Below are positions 55,191 to 64,000 of a DNA stretch of 64,000 bases, one piece after another (the first letter of the stretch is position 1; every line of letters begins with the position of its first letter). The notes under the pieces were generated by a model, which was given only the letters and a program-made list of their open reading frames with translations, was not told the origin of the DNA and ran no database searches. A program made the translations under genes and the position numbers. The DNA is from Dactylonectria macrodidyma (lineage: Eukaryota; Ascomycota; Sordariomycetes; Hypocreales; Nectriaceae): contig JAGMUV010000020.1 in the NCBI GenBank assembly GCA_020744425.1, positions 1-64,000 on the forward strand, written 5' to 3'.

Positions 55191-56350
55191 GATTAGCGAC
55201 TTCCGAAGCTCTAGTACTCTTGTTCCAATCTCTCCTCTTCCTGGTTGTATCAGCCCTACTCATGGTAGGTCACCGCGAGATCCGCCATGCTGCTGATCGC
55301 GTTGGAATGCTTCTCCCCAAGAACCTGTTGCCGCAGCCTCAGAACCCCTTCATCTATTGGTCCCATCCCCTTCCATCGCTCACGTTCGTACAAGTATTCG
55401 AAACTTGATCCAGAAGCTCCGATACCTTCACATGCGCCATTCGCTGTAAGCCTCTATCGCGTTGCTTCCTGCACAGGCTTGTGCATTTCGTACTGGTGCC
55501 TAGTCTCATGTTCTCTGTGTATCCCAATGAACACACACTCTCTTACTCGAGCAACTGCATCCATCACCCGTTACTCTTCCTCCCACCATGGTGTCTTCTG
55601 TTCATCTTTGCCGAACAGACCTTCTGCCGTCATGATCTTGAACGACATGCTATGGTCTTTAATAGGCAATAACATCAGGATCTTGTGCGCCATCTCGCTG
55701 TCTTGTCGAATACGCTTGATGGAGATACTCAACGTCTGCAAGACACTGTTAGATTCACTAGGCTGGTCCCGATTGTGTTCCATCTTCTTGAAGACTCACC
55801 ATCGCCTCTCCAGGGCTCCTTCAGTGAGTAAAATGCCTCGCCGCACACCAATTAGGGTACCGACGATCCGCCCGTCGCGGCGCGTCCAGAGTACTGTTCC
55901 ATTAGCGTCTCGCAGCACATGGTCGCAGAAGCTTTCTATGCCTTTCGCCGAATCGTCGTAGAGATGAGGGTTCTGTCAGGGGTTACCCGAGCAACAATAC
56001 CAAACAGCGTCAGGTCGTTGGCGCTGTCGAGGACGAGCAGCCATCACGGCAAGCTCTCGATGCGCCGCTCGCGCACGGGCGTCAGCGGCTTCTCACTACC
56101 GACTTCGTCTCTGATACCTATTTTTCTTGCAATTACGTTGCAGTCAGGCGCAAAGTCATATCGCTGTGAGCTCGGGCTTGGAAGACGAACCAAGCGGGAT
56201 CGTGGCATCAGCGATGGGCATTCCAGTCACCCATGTTTGCCTGAGGCCATATGTTGGAAATCGAAAGGAACTAGTACCTCAGCATAGAGGACATGCTCAG
56301 AACCGCGAAGGTCGTTTCGAGCAGTGCTCTGTTGTTATAACGACGACGGC
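55191..56350 (-). pseudogene. NB-ARC/TPR (NLR-like) protein fragment, broken
   Basis: Minus-strand pieces run in NB-ARC order. FAPDCNVIARKIGIRDE leads to LPWWLLVLDSANDLTLFGIV (Walker-B-like LLVLDNADD, here LVLDSAND). Then LRDANGTVLWTRRDGRIVGT (the sensor TSR/TRRD motif) and the winged-helix part SNSVLQTLSISIKRIRQDSE with FKIMTAEGLFG follow. Next come TPR-type residues RLRQQVLGEKHSNAISSMAD and LAVTYHE. Frameshifts near 55920 and 55790 and stops (near 55260, 55254, 55216) break it; the last stops fit CAG-to-TAG and CGA-to-TGA. The P-loop and any N-terminal effector domain are not recognisable. Intact homologues are STAND NTPases linked to non-self recognition and cell death in fungi. Confidence 0.72.
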
Positions 56351-57572
56351 AGGAGGGTCTAGCTAAGCAGGGATTTCGGCTCGATCAGTAATGTCATCGT
56401 TGCGAGATACAGGGAATCCCATGATGAGCCTGGAGTGCGGTCTCTGATGGCGGATGGATGATTCATGTGTATAGCTACGACGTTCCAAAACATCTGATAA
56501 TATTTTATTGTACTTGATTGCTCTATTCTTAATGATTTTCAGAGGAGATTCGAGGTCTAGGGTAGGTCACATGATCAGTCACCGAACTAAGGTGTGGAGA
56601 ATTGAATGTGAACCCAAATGAGTTTGTGCAATGCGCTGGCACCCATAAACAAACAGACCTCCGGCTCCGAGCATCTCAGATAGCCTAGTCGGGCTGTTTG
56701 CGTTGAGTTACTGGAAGCGTTAAAATACCGAAAGGCACTGGCGCTAAAAGGATAAGCTTTTGCCAAGAGTACACTAGCATGATAGCCTTAATTTCTCCAG
56801 AAGTCCTGGTTGCCGCCTCGATCTGCTGCTGAGGGGACTTGTTACCCAATGTCGTCCCCGTAGTTGCTTGCAATCAACTATCACCGCAACTTACTTTCTG
56901 CCTTACCACGCTCGTGCTTCATAAAAATGCGCAAGACCAATGCTAGCTCCCCCCAGTTCTGAATGAAACAAGCTTTTTGGCCAGGTTCGATGATCGCAAG
57001 ACTTGAGATAAGCTCCCGCATGCGATAACCCTGCATGACTCTGAGACCGAGGCCACTTGAGCTTGGTAATGATGAGTTTCCGATTCAAATGTCCGTGTGA
57101 TCTCAAGAGGCCGCCAATGACGGAACCTTCCTCCACTTTGCATCTCTTACCGAGGCGTCAGTTGAGGGGGTTGAGGGATAAATGGCCAGGGGGCTGTGTT
57201 ACGCATGCTGGCGCTTAGGCCACGCGATCCCGCATCCGGTGCTCATTTCTTTGTCTCCACCGATCGTCATGGGGGTGGAATTCCCAGGAAACCAAACCTC
57301 CTCATCTCTTTGCTGGAGTTCAGTTAGGACGATACATGACAAAAGGGCACGAGGTGCTGCCCCCAACCAGCCTAGATATGAGGGTAACACAATAATTCCC
57401 TCACCGACAGCTCCATGCAGACGACGAGATGAGAGTGATAAAGGAGAGTGGTGAAGGGCACAGACGCATGTACCTGCACGCATCGTACCCTTTCTTTCCT
57501 GCCTAGCTAGGAGGGACAACAGCTCTCGGGTATCAAGGAAGATTCTGTCCTGAGCAACTTTTGCATCCCCTA
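56351..57572. other. Intergenic 1.2 kb, no supported gene
   Basis: Upstream region of the cation exchanger. Open frames on both strands lack recognised features. Confidence 0.45.
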
Positions 57573-59905
57573 ATGGATTCTTCTCGCATTATGCATGACA
57601 ACAACCTTGATTATGGCTCCTCAATTTCTTCGGCTAGCGACGGTGACGACGATGACCCTGACCAGTCGGCATCCGCAAATTTTCCAGTCAGCAATGTTGC
57701 CAGCTCTCAGCATAAACGGGATATTGTGAACGGGGGCGGGTTGACTAGAGGTAAGTGGCATATCCTGACTGGACAAGAGCTCGACGCAGTTGCATGGAAG
57801 ACTTTGACCTGCAGGTGCACTGCGGGCCGGAACGTTCTCACATCTCGTATAGCAGTGTTATGCAGCATTAGATATGCATATCTGAACCTACACTGTTTTC
57901 CTTTGGCCTCTGTGGTCGGATGCCTTTTTGTGCTGACCAGCACTCTTGAAACAACATATTTTCGCATAGAATTTGCTAACAAGCTCTGGTGAACTGCTAG
58001 GCGGCACCCAAAGAGTAGCGCACCTCTGGAACTCGATCCGCGACATCTTCCGCCGCAAGACACGACCAATTCTATCCAGCATCGAAGCTCAGCCGCTGGT
58101 CGATCGTATCGATGCAGACGACAATACAAAACACGCGATGGGGACAACTGTAGTCGGGCAGATCCGAGTGATGCTCTTAGCTTCCTGGATCAACTCCCTG
58201 CTCGTATTTGTCGTGGCGGGTATTGGCACATACTGCACCGGGATGAGCCCGCTGTTGGTGTTCGTTTGTAATGCCATCGCCATCGTGCCTCTATCGGCCT
58301 TGTTGACGGACGCGACGGAGCGGATTGCGGCTACGGCGGGCGATGCCATTGGTGCGCTGCTGAACATCAGCTTTGGCAATCTTGTCGAGTTGATACTATT
58401 GTAGGTCGACACGATTTGCAACTTTACAATTCGACGCGCTGACAACTGTACAGCATGTGGGTGCTTCGCTCGAAACTTTGCAGGACGGCCAAACTAATCT
58501 AGTCAGCATCGCCCTTGCCCATGACCAGATCTACATCGTTCAGGCTTCCATCCTCGGCTCTATGCTTGTCAATCTGCTCTTGATCCTCGGCTCTGCTCTG
58601 CTTGCGGGTAGCTTCATCGACATTGAACCTATCTACAACACGGTCGAGGCGCAGCTCCTTGCTTGCCTGCTCTTCGTGTCCGTCTTTGTCATCCTGATGC
58701 CCGTAAGTAGTGTTTGCTGATGGAACTGGTTCTAATAGACTGACATCATCAGACTGCGTTTGGATATGCTATTAATAGCCAGAAAGAGGGCACAGGAACC
58801 GCCCTCAAGATGAGCAGAATTTCGGCCTTGATCGTTCTGCTCATCTACGTCCTGTACTTCATCAACGAGATCAAGTGGCGGCGACGCAATGAAGAGACCA
58901 TGATGTCGCAGACTCCAGATCTGGAGAACGGTTCGGGCATGGTTGGCCAATCCCTCACAACTCGATTTGCGGCTCATCATCAAAGCCCTGCAGGCTCATA
59001 CACTTTGCCCCCTCGGACGATCCGCTTCGCAGACGAGAATAACCCTACGGGTATGAATCATGATGCTGGCATCGTAGCTGAGATGGAGATGGTCGACTCC
59101 ACATTATTGGAACACAATGATGATGCAGTCTCGCATCGGGGCCGCAGCAGCGAGGACGGCTCTCGCAACGATATCCCGCAAAGCGCTTACCAGCCATACT
59201 CATACCCACGCAGGCACTCTCGCTCGCTGTCGCTCAGTTCCCGCCGAGGAGCCCACAGCCGGGATTCCTCAATCAGTGGCGAGGGACGGCGGGTCGCCAC
59301 GTTCCAATTATTACGGGAAAACCGCGCCGACATGGATGCCGTAATTAACGACCAGTCACCCCAGCATGGCTCCTCTGGTGATAGGACGGCTTCTGTGATC
59401 ATGCTCATACTCTCATCGTTTCTCATGTCAGTCTGCGGCGAGTTCCTTGTGAGCACCATCGACGATGTTACACACGAAGGCGGTCTATCTGAATCGCTCA
59501 TCGGCCTCATTATCCTTCCGATTGTGGGAAACATTGCTGAATACGCCACTGTTGTGACGGTAGCAGTCCGAGGCAAACTGGACTTGGCTATTGCTGTTGC
59601 GGTCGGTTCATCTATCCAGATCTCCCTTTGCGTCACGCCTTTGACCGTCGTGGCAGGATGGGTGCTTCACCGAGACCTAGGATTGACTTTTGATGTCTTT
59701 GAGATGGTGACGCTTGTGGGTACGGTCTTATTGGTGAACCTGCTCATTTTGAATGAAGGAAGCTCGAGTTTGAGAACGAGTGGACTGAAGGGAGCATTGA
59801 TGTGTGCTTGCTATGTGATATTTGGGTAAGTCATATCTTTCTCCCTCACTTCTAGAACAAGTATTGACTGGCTTATCAAGATTGGGAGCGTATCTATCGC
59901 CCTAG
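57573..59905 (+). CDS. CAX-type cation/proton exchanger (vacuolar Ca2+/H+ antiporter family)
   Basis: Five exons: 57573-57750, 58001-58400, 58507-58702, 58753-59825 and 59881-59905, giving 623 residues. The 58401-58506 intron was placed so that the first repeat reads GNLVELILFIALAHDQIYIV, the c-1 region (GNxxE). The second repeat reads PIVGNIAEYATVVTVAVRGK and AVAVGSSIQISLCVTPL near residues 514-555, the c-2 region. Ten or eleven TMs are likely, with a ~230-residue hydrophilic loop between the halves (Ser/Arg-rich: RRHSRSLSLSSRRGAHSRDS). The Asp-rich N-terminus may be regulatory. CAX proteins export Ca2+ from cytosol to vacuole in exchange for protons. The usual GNAAEH motif is GNIAEY, with the Glu kept and His replaced by Tyr. 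The first ATG used is 57573. Confidence 0.87.
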
Positions 59906-60847
59906 GACATCACATATACTTTGCTCCTGCCGTTGTGCCAAAACAAGAAGACCTATCTAGATCCCTCTAGTGGCAGTTTTCTTTTTCTTCGCGAACGAAG
60001 TCTTCCGATACAACCTTGGTCTTTAGCATTGAGAAAGATAGGCTACTCTGGAAATGATCAGCAGTTATGATAGTCTCCCGACATACCTTAGTGGTTATCA
60101 AGTGAGGAGAGACTTTGAAGTTGAAACTTTATTTGAACCACGAAATTATAATACAAATAAAGAACATGTGTTATCCCTTAATTCTATAGAGCTGCTTGGC
60201 CCCAATCCTCCAAAGCAGTGGGCCGTCCGTTGGGCTGCTCAGGACGGTCTTGATTCGACATCTATGTTTGTGACAGCTCAGCCACATATTTAGCGAATCA
60301 TCTGCTTTCTCTATTTTGTTATCATGTCTCGTCTCAGTGGTGAGTGATATTAGTCGTCATCACCAATCCGCGATGCAGAATACCGGCTCGTGGGCGCGAA
60401 TAACTTATCAATTGCATCCAAGGCTTAGTGATCAGAGATCTGGGAGCGCGCCCATTATGGCCCAGGTAAGTGCCAGTCCAATCTTCTGTCGGGTATGTTG
60501 AAGTCTGAAAGCTGTCGGGATGGCATGAGCTCCTATCCTCATAGCACTTTAGAAGGCTTCGATTTGCTGATGGAGCAGGAGTCTCATATTGTGAAATTAA
60601 TAGTTGGTGTTACTGCAAAAATAAACGAAGCCGATGGGTGACGAGAATCTCAAGTTTACCCGGCCTGACAGGCTGCCTTAAATCCGGAATACGGCCTAGG
60701 TATATCCATGCCCTCTCGCTTGGAATCTTAATCGTCCAAGAGCCGCCGACGCCATCCTCCTTGATCGCTCAATCCGCTCATGACAATATTCTGCTAACTA
60801 AACAACATTATGGACTAGAGGTATCGAGACAAGGCTCATTGTAAGGC
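59906..60847. other. Intergenic stretch between convergent genes
   Basis: 3' ends of the exchanger and the RGS gene. Short frames such as 60054-60293 are unsupported. Confidence 0.45.
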
Positions 60848-61630
60848 CTATTCGCTGATGGAGTGATTCCTTTCTAGCCTGGGCCGACTGCCTGCAACTC
60901 CATTTTTCTCTGACGATGTCTTCAATTGCTTCAAACTTCTGACCCGACGGACACGGCGAACGGTATGGTTGAAAAGCTCGACTGCGCGCCGTGATAAGTG
61001 ACCCGAAGTTGAATATGTTGCATCTCTCAGAAAATCAGAACGAGTGCAAAGGGCAACTCCATCATCCGCTCCGAGCCAGAGAACCCGCGACGTAGAGTCG
61101 TTGCTCTGTCGAATGTTCCGCCGATGGTCCCGTTCTGTCGACGATGGGATACGCCCGATTCGGTTGCTAAATTTTCTCCTCAAGCTGCCACCGTCTCCAT
61201 CGCTTAGTTGCTCCGAGGATACACCAGAGTTCAAGAGTCCAGTAAGAATGGAGCCTTCTAGAAGGTCGCGGATGATCTTGACGGCATTGTCCAATTCCGA
61301 CGGATGTGGGGGGATCTTGGACGATGGAGTCGCGAGAAGTTGACAGCGGACTTGGGATGGAAGATTGAGCTCGCGGTCTCCATCAGAGACGATATAAGTG
61401 ATCATCAGGTCATCCCACTGCCCTCGTAGGTAGTCATGATGCCGCTCTAGGATATCATCGGGAATCCGAGTGTTGTCGACTATCTCGGCATAACAATCTC
61501 GGTATTTGGAGGCATCCTGGAGGAACTGGATTGTTTCTAGGCAGTGGCTTTTTGAAAGGTATGCAGTTATGTCGTGCAAGCTCCATGGGTCTGGGAACAA
61601 GTCGGAAATCACGTCGTCTAATGCTGGCAT
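60848..61630 (-). CDS. RGS-domain protein (regulator of G-protein signalling superfamily)
   Basis: Intronless, 260 residues from the ATG at 61630. An in-frame Met seven codons upstream is less likely. Residues ~8-125 form an RGS-like helical domain: SLHDITAYLSKSHCLETIQF, LQDASKYRDCY, LRGQWDDLMITYIVSDGDRE, LNLPSQVRCQLL. The order xxFxxFLxxxxCxExLxFxxxVxxY..Wxxxxxx(Y/F)I..x(V/L)NLPxxxRxxLL is characteristic. The domain end is NAVKIIRDLLEGSILTGLL. The C-terminal half is basic and Ser/Arg-rich with no domain recognised. RGS proteins speed GTP hydrolysis by G-alpha subunits. Three rhodopsin-like receptor genes lie in the same window, one of them next door; a functional link is only a guess. Confidence 0.8.
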   Translation of the reverse strand: MPALDDVISDLFPDPWSLHDITAYLSKSHCLETIQFLQDASKYRDCYAEIVDNTRIPDDILERHHDYLRGQWDDLMITYIVSDGDRELNLPSQVRCQLLATPSSKIPPHPSELDNAVKIIRDLLEGSILTGLLNSGVSSEQLSDGDGGSLRRKFSNRIGRIPSSTERDHRRNIRQSNDSTSRVLWLGADDGVALCTRSDFLRDATYSTSGHLSRRAVELFNHTVRRVRRVRSLKQLKTSSEKNGVAGSRPRLERNHSISE

Positions 61631-62778
61631 TGCAATATATGCCGTTAGCACCGAGACAGATTATTGATCAGGCCGTGTTTTGGGCAATGCTGCCTTAAGT
61701 TATAAGATAGGAGCTGCGTTTTTGTCTTGCTGGTCTCGCCACATGCCTGCGGGGCTGTGCCTCATGGCTGTCACTCCGGGCAAAAAGCTCCACCTCGATT
61801 GATAATTGGGGTATCTGCCGGAAGATCGTAAGCGAAATGGTATGGTAAGGGTGGGGTTTCCCCAGGATCGCGTCAAGGGCCCGGTCAAGTGGTGTGAAAA
61901 ATAAATGGCACACTTTAGAAGCATGACAAAATTACTCATGCACACTAGCTAGTATCAAACCGTCAAGGTGATCGGTAATATTGTCAGCCAAGTATCCTTA
62001 CTACCAAAGGTGTGCCATTTAAATTTTCACCCCGCTTGCCTGTCTGGGGCGAGGCTCGCATCCACATCGAGGCACAGAACTCTAACCAACCAACCCTCCA
62101 ACTCAAGGAAGTGGTATGGCGTGTAAGACACTAGAAGCGAGGCCCTCGCAATCAACGTTAGTTGCAGCAGTGGCGTAATCACATGTTTTTCGAGAACCTA
62201 TCGCCGTCACACACATGCGAGCGCCTTGATTGGTAGTTGGAGGCTGGATCCGGCTCGTTTTGCCACCCAGTCACCACCAACAATTCCCGTTCATCAAAGA
62301 TCTGCCTCCTCACTTGCTCAAAACTTTCAGTGGCGCCAGGGATTGGACCGAGGACTATTGGGGTAGACGACGAATATGACGGTAATACAAAAAACATCTG
62401 GGCTGTCATGTATTTGTTCCATCTCCAGGTTCTGTATCATTGCCTAGCATGACTCGGTCAAAGCTAAACCTAGACGCAAATGCGGCCAAGATCGACGTGA
62501 TTTTGCGTGGAGTATGCATCCTCGGATCCTCAGATTGGACCATCTCGAATCACCGGTGACCTCCGATACGAAATATGCAGGTAAGACTGGGGCTGGGTGT
62601 TGGGCAACGGAAGAATCTGCGCCTCTGGACGCAATTGCCGACCCAGAAATGGACGGCGAATCCTCTTTCCCGTTTGATCTTCACATCGGTTTGCTGCATC
62701 TACCTGCTCCGCCTGGATCGCATGCGTGGAAAGATCTGGCCCTAATGTACTGAGATAGTGGCTGTTGGAGATTACGAT
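61631..62778. other. Intergenic region, no supported gene
   Basis: Sits between the divergent RGS and receptor-3 genes. 62514-62753 is open (KTGAGCWATEESAPLDAIAD) and may be a relic or leader-region frame. No family recognised. Confidence 0.4.
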
Positions 62779-64000
62779 ATGTCCGGTGCATTGCCGACAC
62801 TGATTGGCGTGACGGCGACACTCCTGACACTTATCACTACCTTTGTCGCCATCAGATTCTTCGTACGCAGCGTCTTGTTACGGCGTATCGACTGGGATGA
62901 TGGTGAGTACTTCTATTAATGATTTATTCCCTCGTAATTTTGACTTGTGAGTAGCCCTGGTGTTTACCAGCTGGGTAAGAGCTCTTCCTGATACATGTCA
63001 AAGCAGCCCTTGCTCATCCTACCAGTCCCTTGCTGTGGCTTTGCTAAGCACAGTATTTACCTGTGAGTATAATCATACACTGTATCATTCTGCATGTTTA
63101 CGGTCTTCCCGCAGTGACCAACGTCGGTCTTGGATCACACTTGGATGATGTTTCGGATGATAACCTCCGTGAGTTTCTCAGGGTAGGCATCCCATCGACA
63201 TGTCTTCTGACTATTGGCTCACAAAGACTTAACAGCTTCAAACAGTCGCTTCGTTGACCTACATCTGGGGCTTCGTCACTGTCAAGATGTCTTTCGCTGT
63301 CCTCTACTTCAGGCTGATCCCAGGTACCTTCTATCGAAGGATTAATCAAGGACTGCTTGTCTTGTTGCTCGCACAGGGTATCGAAGAATGCCTTGTTGTA
63401 ATACTCAAGTGCAATCCAGTTGACAAAGCATGGATGACGTCAAAACAGGGCACCTGCTTGGACTTGCGAAGCTTCTACTACGCCTCGGTATGGAAGCACA
63501 GAACGACAGTCTTGCGTAAGAAGACTAAGCTGACTGTGATACGGCTATAGTTTGGTATCAAGTTCACAACCGATATCGTCCTTTTCGCTCAACCAATCCC
63601 TGCCATTTGGAGGCTGCAACTTTCGGCGGCCAAGAGAATCGGTGTACTAGTGATGCTCTCATTGGGCTTGTTGTGAGTTCGCTGTTCCGCACATTTGAGC
63701 AGACTGGCTAATAAGTAAAGCGTCTGCGTCATCTCGATCATCAGAGTAACCTACATTGCAGGGTTGAAAGACGACATCACATGTAGGTAATGAACTCAAA
63801 CGTATATATCACCTGTATTAATAGTGGTAGATGCACTTGTAGACTCTATCATGTGGTCCGAGGTCGAGATTTGCGCTCTCATTATGTGTGCCTGCATTCC
63901 CTCCTTCAGACCGTTCTTTCGCTGCTTCCCATGGGTCAACAGGGTACTTGGGCTCTCGTCGGACGAAGCGTCGTCCTCGTCCTACCAACCAGATATATTC
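62779..64000 (+). CDS. SAT4/PTH11-type rhodopsin-like receptor 3, 3' end outside window
   Basis: Eight exons can be joined in frame: 62779-62902, 62955-62974, 63026-63062, 63115-63182, 63236-63487, 63551-63672, 63721-63782 and 63831 to the window end. All seven introns are 48-63 bp with GT..AG. TM1 is IGVTATLLTLITTFVAIRFF, followed by RRIDWDDALVFTSW (the usual DDxLxxxAW). Then come NVGLGSHLDDVSDDN (GxGxH signature), VKMSFAVLYFRL, VILKCNPVDKAWMTSKQGTC (CxPxxxxW..C) and DIVLFAQPIPAIWRLQLSAA. The last exon has SIMWSEVEICALIMCACIPS, matching the W(s)xxEhxxxxICACLPxLRP end motif. No CFEM domain. The gene has more introns than receptors 1 and 2. The C-terminal tail is cut by the window. Confidence 0.85.

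Noticed and set aside
58401..58506. A 52-bp intron ending at GTACAG in the CAX gene.
   Set aside because: It leads to a stop 15 codons later and inserts non-family residues. The 106-bp intron restores the expected helix.

Overview
The window looks like accessory DNA from a filamentous ascomycete (Pezizomycotina; a Sordariomycete is my guess, not shown). Genes have short introns (mostly 48-65 bp) with GT..AG ends and visible CTNAC-type branch points. The families are fungal: SAT4/PTH11-type rhodopsin-like receptors, SUR7/PalI, NB-ARC/TPR, Fot1/pogo and Tad-like elements. Repeats carry the C-to-T scars of repeat-induced point mutation (RIP).

Layout. 1-7518: Ty3/gypsy chromovirus, truncated on the left, with stops throughout gag and pol, an open antisense zinc-cluster gene near its 3' end, and a 3' LTR. 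7519-17560: about 10 kb of extremely AT-rich, RIP-eroded DNA. It holds a 1.86-kb TIR element, its approximately 430-bp miniature relatives, a pair of 573-bp direct repeats and a decayed reading frame. 17.6-20.9 kb: two pseudogenes (flavin-reductase-like, ankyrin). 20.9-31.5 kb: a secreted phospholipase A2-like protein, a SUR7/PalI membrane protein, a PLC-like phosphodiesterase and an intact Fot1/pogo transposon with perfect 50-bp TIRs and TA duplications. 32-36.8 kb: broken beta-propeller gene plus LINE and hAT debris. 36.9-45.6 kb: two SAT4-type receptors, MITE, LINE/DUF2075 debris, solo LTR, Tc1 relic and an MFS transporter. 46-57 kb: pseudogenes (large unknown protein, amino-acid permease, polytopic membrane protein, NB-ARC/TPR protein) around one intact two-TM protein. 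57.5-64 kb: a CAX-type cation/proton exchanger, an RGS-domain protein and a third SAT4-type receptor cut by the window end.

Functional reading. The intact genes are mostly surface, secreted or membrane functions: three rhodopsin-like receptors, an RGS protein that could act on heterotrimeric G-protein signalling, transporters and secreted lipid-cleaving enzymes. They sit among transposons and broken genes. I see no biosynthetic cluster. Several nonsense codons outside the transposons fit CAG-to-TAG or CGA-to-TGA changes, suggesting that C-to-T mutation also affects single-copy genes here. I identified no tRNA, rRNA or CRISPR array.
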